NCBI RefSeq assembly: GCF_000378005.1 | Contig: NZ_KB899040.1 | Location: forward strand, 733,645-797,644 | Direction of reading: 5' to 3' | Length of the DNA: 64,000 bases | Source of the DNA: Coprothermobacter platensis DSM 11748 | GTDB lineage: Bacteria; Coprothermobacterota; Coprothermobacteria; Coprothermobacterales; Coprothermobacteraceae | Part shown: positions 33,638 through 44,200 of the stretch, piece by piece | Layout of the letters: each line of letters opens with the position of its first letter | Position numbering within the stretch: position 1 is the first letter of the stretch | Program-made: the position numbers and the translations under genes | The notes under the pieces: generated by a model | Databases searched by the model: none | The model's input: only the letters and a program-made list of their open reading frames with translations | Told to the model about the DNA's origin: nothing

Positions 33638-33982
33638 CTATCTCTCTTTTACTATAACGGTAATGTGGCTTAAACGCCTTTTGATGATATCCGCTCTTCC
33701 AAAAGCGCGCGGATTATATCTTTTTAACCTCGGCCCTTCATCGACGAAAGCGCGATACACATACAGGCGTTCCTCGTCAGACCCATTATTATTTACCGCG
33801 TTAGCCACAGCAGAGTCTAAAACCTTTAATGCAAATCTGGCTGCCTTATTGGGAGAATACTTAAGAATGGCTCTCGCTTCGACTACTGGCTTGTTCCTGA
33901 TCTCGTTAATAACAAGTCTTGCCTTTCTCGGCGACACTCTTAAGTACTTAGCGGTTGCTTTTGCGACTACTTCTTCCATCAT
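33638..33982 (-). CDS. rplV: Ribosomal protein L22
   Basis: L22 reaches into the exit tunnel with a beta-hairpin near the macrolide site. The 114-residue protein has [18 protein letters not shown] near its start and the tunnel hairpin around [19 protein letters not shown]. No deletion is apparent in the hairpin. Either of two consecutive ATG codons may be the start; TGAGGTG lies upstream. Confidence 0.97.
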   Translation of the reverse strand: MMEEVVAKATAKYLRVSPRKARLVINEIRNKPVVEARAILKYSPNKAARFALKVLDSAVANAVNNNGSDEERLYVYRAFVDEGPRLKRYNPRAFGRADIIKRRLSHITVIVKER

Positions 33983-33989
33983 CTACACC

Positions 33990-34280
33990 TCACTTCAACG
34001 CACTGGAGCGCTCAACAGGCTCGCCATGACCACGGAAGTTTCTGGTTATAGCGAATTCACCCAACTTATGCCCAATCATCTGCTGTGTTATATAAACGGG
34101 AACATGAATCTTCCCATTGTACACAGCTATGGTTAGGCCGACCATTTCTGGTGTGATAGTGCTTCTCCTGCTCCATGTTTTTATGATACGTTTATCTCCC
34201 GTACTCTGCATTTTTTGGACCTTTTTCAACAACTTGGGGTCCGTGTATTTTCCTCTTGGATAAGGCTTATCCCATGCCAT
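33990..34280 (-). CDS. rpsS: Ribosomal protein S19
   Basis: S19 lies in the 30S head next to S13. The 96-residue protein has the motifs [20 protein letters not shown] and [20 protein letters not shown]. Order rplB-rpsS-rplV, with 18 bases to rplB and 7 to rplV, is the normal S10 operon. Confidence 0.97.
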   Translation of the reverse strand: MAWDKPYPRGKYTDPKLLKKVQKMQSTGDKRIIKTWSRRSTITPEMVGLTIAVYNGKIHVPVYITQQMIGHKLGEFAITRNFRGHGEPVERSSALK

Positions 34281-34298
34281 ATAAACTCTTCACCTCAC

Positions 34299-35129
34299 TT
34301 ATTTGCGACGCTTTATGATGAACTTATCAGAAGGCTTTTTACCACGACGAGTTTTCCAGCCAAGAGTCTTCCATCCCCACGGAGAAAGTGGTGACGGATG
34401 GCCAATAGGTGATTTACCTTCTCCGCCTCCATGTGGGTGATCTACTGGGTTCATTACTGTTCCTCTAACGTGCGGCCTTCTACCTACCCATCTTGTTCGT
34501 CCCGCTTTGCCTGAAGAAGTATTCTCGTGATCAAGATTACTCACACGTCCAATGGTCGCTCTGCACTTTATGTTGATCAGTCTAACCTCACCGCTTGGAA
34601 GACGTACATGGGCATAGTCGCCTTCTTTTGCCATGAGTTGTGCCCATGAACCAGCCGAACGAACTAATTGCGCACCTCGTCCGGGATAAAGTTCGATATT
34701 ATGAATGGTAGTACCTGTTGGAATCTTTGATAAAGGCAGCGTATTACCTATTCTGATCGGTGCTGACTCACCTGAAACAATGGTGTCTCCTACTTCTAAC
34801 TCGTCTGGCGCTACAATGTAGCGCTTTTCACCATCAGCGTATTTTATCAGTGCAATAAATGCTGTTCTGTTAGGGTCATACTCTATTGACATAACTTTGC
34901 CCGGAACACCGTCTTTGTCACGCTTAAAATCGATAATTCTATATCTTCTTTTGTTGCCGCCACCTCTGAATCTTACAGAGATACGGCCCATGTTATTTCT
35001 TCCTCCACTCTTTCTTAAGGGCGCAAGGAGTGACTTTTCCGGCTCCGTCTTTGTAATGACGCTTTTGTAATCGATGATTATTCTATTCCTTGTGCTAGAC
35101 GTAACTGGCTTGTATCTTCTTACGGGCAT
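34299..35129 (-). CDS. rplB: Ribosomal protein L2
   Basis: L2 is needed for subunit joining and peptidyl transfer. The 276-residue protein has [20 protein letters not shown]-type rRNA-binding N-terminal motifs and the C-terminal signature [20 protein letters not shown] with the conserved histidines. Length is normal. It lies between rplW and rpsS. Confidence 0.98.
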   Translation of the reverse strand: MPVRRYKPVTSSTRNRIIIDYKSVITKTEPEKSLLAPLRKSGGRNNMGRISVRFRGGGNKRRYRIIDFKRDKDGVPGKVMSIEYDPNRTAFIALIKYADGEKRYIVAPDELEVGDTIVSGESAPIRIGNTLPLSKIPTGTTIHNIELYPGRGAQLVRSAGSWAQLMAKEGDYAHVRLPSGEVRLINIKCRATIGRVSNLDHENTSSGKAGRTRWVGRRPHVRGTVMNPVDHPHGGGEGKSPIGHPSPLSPWGWKTLGWKTRRGKKPSDKFIIKRRK

Positions 35130-35135
35130 CTAAAA

Positions 35136-35426
35136 TCACACTCCCTCAATAAGTTCAATATGCTGTCCTGGAACAAGTTGTACAACGGCTTTTTTCCTGT
35201 CGCTAGTTCTATATTCGGTATAACCTCTTCTTTTCTGTTTTCCACGTACATATAAAGTGTATACCTTTGAGACCTTGACATTGAAAACTTGTTCCACAGC
35301 CTTTTTTATGTCGACCTTATTTGCATCTTTTCGCACATAAAAGGTGTACTTACCTTCTCTATGTAGTGTAAGTGCTTTTTCAGTCAAAACAGGACCAATA
35401 AGCACATCAGAAGCAGCTTTAGCCAT
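35136..35426 (-). CDS. rplW: Ribosomal protein L23
   Basis: L23 sits at the tunnel exit and is the docking point for trigger factor and SRP. The 96-residue protein has [20 protein letters not shown] and the conserved [20 protein letters not shown] segment. It overlaps the end of rplD by 8 bases. Confidence 0.97.
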   Translation of the reverse strand: MAKAASDVLIGPVLTEKALTLHREGKYTFYVRKDANKVDIKKAVEQVFNVKVSKVYTLYVRGKQKRRGYTEYRTSDRKKAVVQLVPGQHIELIEGV

Positions 35427-36045
35427 TTGCCCACACCTCCTGCGCTTTCTTCCATGCCGCCTGAGTCATGATTACCGTATCACCCTTGAGCAAATCATAA
35501 ACATTGACCTTTTCAACGGGAACACAATAGACATTCTTCATATTCTGGCATGCTCTACGGAAAGAAACCTCATTTGCTAAGGAAACAACAGTAACAGACT
35601 TATTCTCCAACTGTTTGTTATTCAAAAACGTCCTGAACTCACGAGTTTTTCCGTTAAAGCCATTAGCATCTACCAGTACTAACTCTCCATTTCTTAACCT
35701 GTAGCCGAAAGCAGATGCCATGCCAAGCTTTATCTGTTTCTTGTTTATATCCATGGACCAGTCACGAGGGCGAGGACCGAAGGCTACTGCTCCCTTTCTC
35801 CATATGGGAGAACGCATGTAACCATGTCTGGCTCTTCCTGTATGTTTCTGAGGCCATGGTTTCTTTGTAGTTCCTGCCACTTCTCCTTGCTTTTTTGTCG
35901 ATGCCGTCCCGTGCCTTTTACCAGCAAGAACACGCACGACATTGAGATGCAGCAATCTACCTCGCACAGGCGTAGCTACAAAGTTTTCGTTAACGCTTTC
36001 GTAAGCAACCTCTGCACCGTTCACATCAAAAACTGGAAGTTGCAT
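35419..36045 (-). CDS. rplD: Ribosomal protein L4
   Basis: L4 lines the exit tunnel opposite L22; in E. coli it also represses the S10 operon. The 208-residue protein has the tunnel loop region [20 protein letters not shown], followed by [20 protein letters not shown] and a globular RNA-binding domain. It starts 2 bases after the rplC stop, implying coupled translation. Confidence 0.97.
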   Translation of the reverse strand: MQLPVFDVNGAEVAYESVNENFVATPVRGRLLHLNVVRVLAGKRHGTASTKKQGEVAGTTKKPWPQKHTGRARHGYMRSPIWRKGAVAFGPRPRDWSMDINKKQIKLGMASAFGYRLRNGELVLVDANGFNGKTREFRTFLNNKQLENKSVTVVSLANEVSFRRACQNMKNVYCVPVEKVNVYDLLKGDTVIMTQAAWKKAQEVWANG

Positions 36046-36047
36046 CT

Positions 36048-36707
36048 CTATTCACTCCTTCCTTGAGGCCCCAGACCGTAAGCTTTTCTCACAAGGACGA
36101 AACCATTCTTTGAACCTGGGACCGAACCTTTTACAGCAATGATATTCTGCTCCGGTATAATTTTAACAATTTTCAGGTTGCGGACAGTTACTTGTTCATT
36201 GCCATATTGTCCGGGCATCTTCTTACCAGGTTTTACTTCACCTGGATATGTTCTATTACCGATAGAGCCTATCCTTCTGTGCCATCCTCGACTACCGTGG
36301 GTCTTTGGCCCTCCTGCAAAGCCCCAACGCCGTACACCGCCAGCAAATCCTCTACCTCTGCTGACACCTATGACATCAACAAGCTCTCCATCTTGGAAAA
36401 CATCTGTGACGTTGACCTCTTGACCAACTTGAAATTGTTCGCTAATGCCAGGATAGCGAAATTCTTTCACAAACCGAACGGGAGGTACACCAGCCTTTTT
36501 AAGTGCACCTAATTTCGGTTTATTCAGTGCTTTCTCTTTTACCACTTCAAAGCCCATAGCGACGGACTCCAAACCATTGTCTTCTTTTCGTACATTGACA
36601 ACATAATTGGGGCCCGCTTTTATGAGAGTCACAGGGGTAAATATACCCTTATCGTCTATGAAGCGGCTCATTCCGATTTTTCTACCAAGCAATCCTATAC
36701 CTTTCAC
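36048..36707 (-). CDS. rplC: Ribosomal protein L3
   Basis: L3 starts 50S assembly and reaches toward the peptidyl transferase centre. The 219-residue protein begins MKGIGLLGRKIGMSRF and has the central loop motif FAGGVRRWGFAGGPKTHGSR. GTG start at 36707. It follows rpsJ by 15 bases. Confidence 0.97.
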   Translation of the reverse strand: MKGIGLLGRKIGMSRFIDDKGIFTPVTLIKAGPNYVVNVRKEDNGLESVAMGFEVVKEKALNKPKLGALKKAGVPPVRFVKEFRYPGISEQFQVGQEVNVTDVFQDGELVDVIGVSRGRGFAGGVRRWGFAGGPKTHGSRGWHRRIGSIGNRTYPGEVKPGKKMPGQYGNEQVTVRNLKIVKIIPEQNIIAVKGSVPGSKNGFVLVRKAYGLGPQGRSE

Positions 36708-36722
36708 TTCTTTTCACCATCC

Positions 36723-37031
36723 CTAAAGCTTCAGATGTATGTCGACACCAGCGGGAAGTTCCAAACTCATCAGATTCGCAATGGTTTCCTGAGTCGGATC
36801 GATTATGTCGATAAGACGTTTGTGCATCTTAATTTCAAAGTGTTCCCTGGAATCTTTGTCGATATGCGGAGACCGGGTAACACAATAAACTCTTCTGTCA
36901 GTTGGTAATGGAATAGGACCGGCAACTCGTGCGCCTGTTCTCTTAGCAACCTCGACAATCCGCTTCGCCGATTGATCCAAAAGTCTATGATCATATGAGC
37001 GCAGTTTAATTCTTATACGCTGTGCTGACAT
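36723..37031 (-). CDS. rpsJ: Ribosomal protein S10
   Basis: S10 is a 30S head protein that also serves as NusE in antitermination and binds NusG's KOW domain. The 102-residue protein has [20 protein letters not shown] and the loop [21 protein letters not shown]. It starts 19 bases after tuf copy 2, joining the str and S10 operons into one unit. Confidence 0.97.
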   Translation of the reverse strand: MSAQRIRIKLRSYDHRLLDQSAKRIVEVAKRTGARVAGPIPLPTDRRVYCVTRSPHIDKDSREHFEIKMHKRLIDIIDPTQETIANLMSLELPAGVDIHLKL

Positions 37032-37050
37032 TACCTATCACTCCTCTGTA

Positions 37051-38268
37051 TTATTCCAAGAGCTTGGTGATAACACCGGCTCCTACGGTTCTTCCACCTT
37101 CACGTATTGCAAACCGTAGTCCTTCTTCCAATGCTACCGGGTATATTAGTTCTACTTCAAACTCTGCATTGTCTCCCGGCATTACCATCTCTACTCCTTC
37201 GTCTAGTTTTATGGACCCTGTTACGTCTGTTGTCCTTATGTAAAACTGTGGCCTGTATCCGTTGAAGAATGGTGTATGCCTTCCACCTTCCTCTTTCTTC
37301 AACACGTATACCTGCGCCCTAAACTTCGTGTATGGCTTCACTGACCCTGGCTTCGCTATTACTTCTCCTCTTTCTACTTCCTCTTTCCCTATGCCTCTTA
37401 ACAATAACCCTACATTGTCTCCTGCCATAGCTTCATCCAGCGTCTTCCTGAACATCTCTATCCCTGTTACTACCGTCTTCCGTTCTCCGCCCCTTAATCC
37501 TACTATCTCTACTTCTTCTCCTGCTTTCAGTTTCCCTCGCTCTACTCTTCCTGTTACTACGGTCCCTCTTCCTGTTATGCTAAATACGTCTTCTATTGGC
37601 ATCAGGAACGGTTTGTCTATCTCCCTTACAGGATCTGGTATGTAACTGTCCATCGCATCGATTAGTTCCCATATGCTGTCTACCCATGCATCTTCCCCAC
37701 GCTTCGTCTGGGGATTCTTGTTCAGTACTTCTAATGCCTTTAATGCTGATCCCTTTATTACTGGTACCTCATCACCTGGAAATCCGTACTTGTTCAATAA
37801 ATCCCGTACTTCCATCTCTACTAACTCTACCAGCTCAGGATCATCTACCATATCTGTCTTGTTTATGAACACTACCATCGCTGGCACGTTTACCTGCCTC
37901 GCCAACAACACGTGCTCCCTCGTCTGAGGCATAACTCCATCTGTAGCCGCTACTACCAATATCGCTCCGTCCATCTGCGCAGCACCTGTGATCATGTTCT
38001 TTATGTAGTCTGCGTGCCCTGGACAATCTATGTGTGCATAGTGCCTCTTGTCTGTCTCATATTCTACGTGCGTTATGTTTATCGTGATTCCACGCGCTTT
38101 CTCTTCTGGCGCCTTATCTATGTCGTAATATCCCATCGGCTTCGCATATCCTACTGCTGCCAATGTCTGCGTCATAGCCGCCGTCAGCGTCGTCTTCCCA
38201 TGGTCTATGTGACCTATCGTCCCTACATTTACGTGCGGTTTCGTCCTCTCGAATTTCTCTTTCGCCAT
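37051..38268 (-). CDS. tuf: Elongation factor Tu, copy 2 (str operon)
   Basis: This is the 405-residue EF-Tu encoded after fusA, the ancestral position. The protein is identical to that of 2095-3312, with the same P-loop [16 protein letters not shown] and NKTD motifs. The ATG overlaps the fusA stop (TAATG), and its ribosome-binding site is formed by the last fusA codons. It ends TAA. rpsJ follows, so this copy links str and S10 operons. Confidence 0.98.
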   Translation of the reverse strand: MAKEKFERTKPHVNVGTIGHIDHGKTTLTAAMTQTLAAVGYAKPMGYYDIDKAPEEKARGITINITHVEYETDKRHYAHIDCPGHADYIKNMITGAAQMDGAILVVAATDGVMPQTREHVLLARQVNVPAMVVFINKTDMVDDPELVELVEMEVRDLLNKYGFPGDEVPVIKGSALKALEVLNKNPQTKRGEDAWVDSIWELIDAMDSYIPDPVREIDKPFLMPIEDVFSITGRGTVVTGRVERGKLKAGEEVEIVGLRGGERKTVVTGIEMFRKTLDEAMAGDNVGLLLRGIGKEEVERGEVIAKPGSVKPYTKFRAQVYVLKKEEGGRHTPFFNGYRPQFYIRTTDVTGSIKLDEGVEMVMPGDNAEFEVELIYPVALEEGLRFAIREGGRTVGAGVITKLLE

Positions 38269-38286
38269 TACTCTTCACTCCTCCTC
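37052..38286. repeat. tuf repeat unit, copy 2
   Basis: This 1235-bp unit matches 2096-3330 with one silent base difference seen. Its upstream 18 bases are coding sequence here, specifying the fusA C-terminus RRSEE plus stop, but are non-coding in front of copy 1. That makes this locus the likely source of the shared sequence. Confidence 0.93.
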
Positions 38287-40367
38287 AGTTTACCTCTGGA
38301 CTCAATTATGTTTTCTGCAATCTTCGCTGGAACTTCTTCATAATGGGAGAACTCCATAACAAAGCTTCCACGCCCTTGAGTCAAAGAACGCAAAATAGTC
38401 GCATAACCGAACATCTCAGCCAAAGGTACCTCTGCCCTAATTTCTTGCAAATGCCCCTGCGCTTCTATGCCCATTATCCTTCCGCGCCTGGAACTTAAAT
38501 CACCCATAACGTCTCCCATATAGTCCTCAGGGACAACAACTTCTACTTTCATTATAGGTTCGAGGATTACGGGATCTGCCTGCGGTATACCCAGTCTTAC
38601 TGCACGAGCTGCGGCTAAATGGAAAGCTATTTCGGATGAGTCTACCTCATGGTAAGAACCATCGACCAACGTTGCTTTTACGTCCACTATAGGATAACCT
38701 GCAATAACACCATTTTCAAAAGCCTCTCTTGTGCCTTTTTCAACTGCGGGAATATACTCTTTTGGAATGACACCACCAACAATTTTGTTTTCAAAAACAA
38801 TACCAGTTCCACGAGGCAACGGCTCGAACTCCATGACGACATGTCCATACTGACCACGTCCGCCGCTCTGCCGTATGTACTTTCCTTCGACTTCAACATG
38901 CTTCTTAATTGTTTCTCTGTAAGAAACTTGTGGCTTGCCTATATTTGCATCAACTTTGAATTCTCTTCTGAGCCTATCAACAATTATTTCAAGATGCAAT
39001 TCACCCATGCCAGAGATAATCGTCTCTCCTGTTTCTTGATCGACTTTTACTCTAAAAGTAGGATCTTCTTCTGAAAGTCTCTGTAAACCGGCTGCTAATT
39101 TATCTTGATCTTGTTGAGTCTTAGGTTCAATAGAAAGCGAAATAACAGGTTCAGGAATGAAGAGCGATTCAAGGACTATGGGGTTATTTTCATCAGCCAG
39201 TGTGTCACCCGTAGTCGCATTACGCATACCAACGATAGCGCCTAAGTCTCCAGCACCGATGGCATTTACGTCTTCTCTGTGGCTAGCGTGCATTCTTAAT
39301 AAACGAGAAACACGTTCCTTGGAATCCTTAGTAACGTTATATACATAAGACCCTGCATTTAAGACGCCTGAATAGACTCTTACCCAAGCGAGCTTGCCGA
39401 CATAAGGGTCTGTTTGTATTTTAAATATGAACGCTGACAGTGGCTCATCGTCCAGTGGCCGGCGCTCTACTTCTTCATTTGTTCTTGGATCTATACCCTT
39501 TACGGGCGGTAAATCTAACGGACTCGGTAAGTAATACACAACACCATCAAGCAAAGGCTGAATGCCCTTATTCTTATACGCAGACCCACCGAATACAGGA
39601 ACAATTTTCCTTTGTATGGTTCCTTTTCTAAGACACTGGCGAATTTCTTCATTAGTGATATCTTCACCATCTAAGTACTTGGTCATTACTGCGTCGTCCA
39701 TTTCCACGGCTGCTTCTATCAACTTCTCACGATATTCTTCTACCAAATCCAACATGTCATTGGGGATGGGTCTCTCTTCAAATGCTGTTCCTAAAACATC
39801 CGTCCAGTAATAAGCCTTTCTCTCTATGAGATCTATCACGCCTTGGTAATTGTCTTCGCTACCAATCATCAATTGCACTGGAACAGCGTTTGCACCAAGA
39901 CGCTCACGTATAGTATTGACTGCCCGGAGGAAATTGGCTCCGTTTCTATCCATCTTATTAACAAAAACAATACGAGGCACATCGTACCTATCAGCTTGGC
40001 GCCACACCGTTTCTGTTTGAGGCTGAACACCCGCCACGGCATCTATAACTACAACAGCGCCATCAAGTACACGAAGTGACCTTTCTACCTCAATTGTAAA
40101 GTCCACATGTCCGGGCGTATCAATTATGTTGATACGATAATCCTTCCAAAAGCATGTCGTTGCGGCGGACATAATGGTAATGCCGCGCTCTTTCTCCTGC
40201 TCCATGAAATCCATGGTAGCAGTTCCATCATGGACCTCACCCAGCTTATGCGTTTTTCCTGTGAAAAAGAGTATACGCTCCGTTGTTGTGGTCTTACCTG
40301 CATCAATATGCGCGGCTATACCAATATTCCTGGTTCGTTCTAAAGTGAATTCTCTGTGATCCGCCAT
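38268..40367 (-). CDS. fusA: Elongation factor G
   Basis: EF-G drives ribosomal translocation and, with RRF, recycling. The 699-residue protein has P-loop AHIDAGKTT, switch [10 protein letters not shown], guanine motif NKMDR and the C-terminal domains with [14 protein letters not shown]. The ATG at 40367 is preferred over the TTG one codon upstream because GGTGAT is then better spaced. It lies between rpsG and tuf copy 2. Confidence 0.97.
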   Translation of the reverse strand: MADHREFTLERTRNIGIAAHIDAGKTTTTERILFFTGKTHKLGEVHDGTATMDFMEQEKERGITIMSAATTCFWKDYRINIIDTPGHVDFTIEVERSLRVLDGAVVVIDAVAGVQPQTETVWRQADRYDVPRIVFVNKMDRNGANFLRAVNTIRERLGANAVPVQLMIGSEDNYQGVIDLIERKAYYWTDVLGTAFEERPIPNDMLDLVEEYREKLIEAAVEMDDAVMTKYLDGEDITNEEIRQCLRKGTIQRKIVPVFGGSAYKNKGIQPLLDGVVYYLPSPLDLPPVKGIDPRTNEEVERRPLDDEPLSAFIFKIQTDPYVGKLAWVRVYSGVLNAGSYVYNVTKDSKERVSRLLRMHASHREDVNAIGAGDLGAIVGMRNATTGDTLADENNPIVLESLFIPEPVISLSIEPKTQQDQDKLAAGLQRLSEEDPTFRVKVDQETGETIISGMGELHLEIIVDRLRREFKVDANIGKPQVSYRETIKKHVEVEGKYIRQSGGRGQYGHVVMEFEPLPRGTGIVFENKIVGGVIPKEYIPAVEKGTREAFENGVIAGYPIVDVKATLVDGSYHEVDSSEIAFHLAAARAVRLGIPQADPVILEPIMKVEVVVPEDYMGDVMGDLSSRRGRIMGIEAQGHLQEIRAEVPLAEMFGYATILRSLTQGRGSFVMEFSHYEEVPAKIAENIIESRGKLRRSEE

Positions 40368-40373
40368 CAATTA

Positions 40374-40844
40374 TCACCATCTCAAATGAGCAAACGCCTT
40401 GTTAGCCTCAGCCATTCTATGGATTTCTTCACGCCTCTTGGCGGCATAACCCTGACCTTTATAAGCATCTACTAACTCAGCTGCTAATTTATTTTCCATT
40501 TCTCCAGCGCCTCTATCTCTGGCACCGTTCACAATCCACCTAAGAGCGAGTGCCAAAGCACGTCTTTCCGGCACTTCAACTGGTATTTGATACACGGCTC
40601 CGCCTATTCGGCGCGACCGCGTCTCAACCAAAGGTTTTGTGTTTTCAATTGCCTTGGTAAGAATATCGATGGGGTTTTCTCCGAGCTGCTCTGAAGCAAT
40701 CTGGAGTGCTCCATATACGATTTTCTCGGCTTTCGACTTCTTACCACCAATCATCAACTTATTTATGAGTTTCGCTACCAGAGGGCTCCCGTAAATGGGA
40801 TCCGGCGGTATGGTTCGCGGTGTTGGACTTCCTCCACGTGGCAT
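40374..40844 (-). CDS. rpsG: Ribosomal protein S7
   Basis: S7 starts assembly of the 30S head and contacts E-site tRNA. The 156-residue protein has KLINKLMIGGKKSKAEKIVY and RRIGGAVYQIPVEVPERRAL motifs. It lies 3 bases after rpsL and just before fusA, the standard str order. Confidence 0.97.
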   Translation of the reverse strand: MPRGGSPTPRTIPPDPIYGSPLVAKLINKLMIGGKKSKAEKIVYGALQIASEQLGENPIDILTKAIENTKPLVETRSRRIGGAVYQIPVEVPERRALALALRWIVNGARDRGAGEMENKLAAELVDAYKGQGYAAKRREEIHRMAEANKAFAHLRW

Positions 40845-40847
40845 ATG

Positions 40848-41228
40848 TTAACTTCCTCCTTTTGGTCTCTTGGCACCGTATTTGGAACGGCCCTGTTTTC
40901 TATTTTCAACACCGGCCGCGTCATAAACGCCCCGGATTATGTGATAACGCACACCCGGTAAGTCTTTTACACGACCACCTCTCACAAGAACTACAGAGTG
41001 TTCCTGAAGATTGTGGCCTATACCGGGGATATAAGCCAAAACTTCATAACCATTCGACAAGCGCACCCTTGCTATTTTCCTTAGGGCCGAATTAGGTTTC
41101 TTTGGCGTCATAGTACGCACTACTAAACAAACTCCTCGCTTCTGAGGATTACCCTCGAGCGCCTGCGACTTCGATTTAGATTTTACTTTTTCGCGGCCAT
41201 ATTTGACCAACTGATTAAACGTCGGCAA
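40848..41228 (-). CDS. rpsL: Ribosomal protein S12
   Basis: S12 monitors codon-anticodon pairing and is the streptomycin-resistance locus. The 126-residue protein has [20 protein letters not shown] and [20 protein letters not shown], both with the usual streptomycin-sensitive lysines. TTG start at 41228 with GGAGGTG 6 bases upstream gives [14 protein letters not shown], the canonical N-terminus; a GTG three codons earlier overlaps the ribosome-binding site. Confidence 0.96.
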   Translation of the reverse strand: MPTFNQLVKYGREKVKSKSKSQALEGNPQKRGVCLVVRTMTPKKPNSALRKIARVRLSNGYEVLAYIPGIGHNLQEHSVVLVRGGRVKDLPGVRYHIIRGVYDAAGVENRKQGRSKYGAKRPKGGS

Positions 41229-41250
41229 TACAAACACCTCCTGCTTCTAA

Positions 41251-44200
41251 TCATTCTATGATAAAGTCTTCTTCCTTGTAGATACCGGTTCCTGCGGGTA
41301 TCCTCCGAGCTATTATAACATTTTCTTTCAAACCTTTTAGCTTATCAACTTTCCCAGCTATGGCTGCGTCAACGAGAACCTGAGGAGTTTCCTGGAACGA
41401 GGCGGCTGCGAGCCAACTCTTAGAAGATTTGGATACTTTTGTCACGCCCATGCATACCCTGCGTCCCTTTGGCGCCTTCTTACCTTGCATAGTCCAGTAC
41501 CTAACTTCTTGCTCATAATCAAACCAGTCAACAACATCACCTGGAAGCATTTCCACAGAATCACCTGATTCGTCAACAACAACCTTGGAGAACATTTGCT
41601 TTAAGACCACTTCGAAATGCTTGTCATTGATTTCAACCTTTTGAGAAGCATAAACACTCTTGATCTCACCTATGAGATAATCGCAAGCAGCGTCGTGTCC
41701 AAAAGCTCTAAGCAATAATGAAGCATCAATACTGTCGAAAATCAGCCTATAACCAGGGAATATGTATTTTGATTCCTTGTCATCATTGCGAATTCTTAAC
41801 TTCCTAGATTCAGCGTTCGTTACAAATGCGCCATAACCATTGTCCTGTTTTACAACGATTATGGTAAAGAGTTCTTGCCCGTGATCGACTACGGTGAAGA
41901 TGTCGTGAACAACACCACCCATCGGTGCCATAGCCAACAACTTGCTTTTCTTTGTGGGACGTTTTGCGTCTATGTCGAATGCAAAATCCACATCACCAGT
42001 ACGCATTAAATCTACATAGCCTGCATAGAAATTCTTTAGATCTGCTTCATCGGCTCCTTTAATTCCTGTTGCTAAACCTACGTACCATGGAACTATGGAA
42101 AGCTCCGAACGTAAGGTCGTAAGAACGTTATTGAGTTTCTCGTGGAAATGTCCACTTAAAGATCCAATATGTTCTTCTAAGCTTGCTTTCCTTAAAGCGT
42201 CAAGGAATAAGCGTTCGAATTCACTGGCTTTTTGATCTAACAAATCATAAAGCTGTTCAACCTTTTCATTGGATCTTCTCAATGCGCTCAATTCAAGACC
42301 ATTCCAGTCATAACTTTGAAGTAGCTCGTGCCTAATTTCACTAAGTTTTTGGCTAAGCAGCGCTCCAAGATCGTTGAACCAGGTCCTAACAACTTTCTTC
42401 AGATCTTTGGCTGCCATAGGATCGTTCACATCATTTAAGTGAGCTTTCAAAACGTTATCCAACTCACCAACAAAAGACTCCATGGCATTAGATACATAAC
42501 GTTCTATCTTTTCGTCAGCGCCATCAAATACTGTAAAGAAATCCTGCAATGGGAGAACTATATCAGTCAGTGCATTTTTCTTCCTTGCCTCAAATAATTC
42601 TTCTACACGTGGTAAACCTCCAGTAATATCTTCGCCAGCGACACCTCCAGTGTGGAATGTTCTTAGAGTAAGCTGGGTACCTGGTTCGCCAATAGACTGT
42701 GCAGCTACTACACCAACACTTTCTCCTTTTTCTACGAGTCTTCTTCTGGATAAATCTCTACCATAGCACGTAACACAAATACCATCATCACTTAAGCATG
42801 TTATAGGACTATGTATACGAACAGCTTTCACACCAGCTTTGTCTATGCGTTGTGCATCCTGTGCCATGATCTCTTGCCCTGCTTTTACCAGAATTTCTCC
42901 AGTGGCAGGATCTTTTATATCTTCAGCAGCAAAACGACCCCAGATACGCCCTCCGAGCTCAGAAATTATGCTACCGTCTGTAGCTTCAAGGTCTCGTACA
43001 AGCAAGCCCTCTTCTCTTTTTACAATGAGCTCCTCAACGCCCAATTCCTTGAGCCTGTAAGCTAAAGAGGGTGCGACATTTGTCCCTTTGTCGATGACTT
43101 CGTTGCCAATACGCAACTCACCAGGCAATACAAATCGGGCATGGTTCAAACCGTAGACAAAGTTATCCGGATCAAGCAAATCTTCGATCCTTACGAGTTC
43201 CATGTCTCTTCTTATAAGAACTTCGATACCAGCTTCTGCAATGAGTTGTGCCTCTTCTAAACCAATAACCTGCCCTTTACGTACCACTGGGTCATCCATG
43301 CCTGGCAACCTGATATCTTCCTCTGCAAAACGACCTACCAAAGCTGTGGCAACGTTGTCATAGGTATTTGGACCAACGCTGACCACAGAGTGGTCATCCT
43401 CAGTGATCGTAACCGACTGCACAACATCCACCAAACGTCGTGTGAGGTAACCAGCATCAGCAGTTTTCAGCGCTGTATCAGCCTGTCCTTTACGAGCACC
43501 GTGTGTACTTACAAAATACTCTTGTATTGTTAGACCTTCCAGCAATGAGTCGATAATAGGATACTCAATGATTTTACCTGTCGGGTCAGCCATAAGGCCT
43601 CTTAAACCTACCAATTGTCTTACCTGGTCTTTGTTTCCTCTGGCGCCAGATGTGAACATCATATAGAGATGGTCAGACTCACTAAAATAATCGTTGAGAC
43701 TATCAGTGACCTTATCCACTACATCGCGCCAAATGTTAACTATTTTTTCATAACGTTCTTCCACAGTGAGTCTACCGAAGTTGTACTCTTCTTCTATTTT
43801 CTCGATTTTCTCCCGAGCTTCATCTACTAAGCCTTGTTTAGAAGGTACAACACTCAGGTCAAGTGCACTTATGGTCAAACCGGACAATGTTGCATACTTA
43901 AAGCCCAGCTCTTTTATTGCATCCAGTACATATATGGAGTCACTCAAACCCAACCGATCGATAGCATCATTGATGTAGTTATAAAGCGTTTTCTTTGTTA
44001 GTGTTTCATTTACGAAGGGCAATGTTTGAATGCCGTTTTCTGTTAACCGTTCGTTTATAAAGTGATTAAAAATCACACGTCCTACTGTTGTATTGCCATT
44101 CTTATCCGCATTGGTAATATCTTGACCGATGTCGCCATTGGTCTCAGCTAATGGGCCGTACCAAATGTGAGCATGCAAGTCTATCTTGCCCATATTCCAA

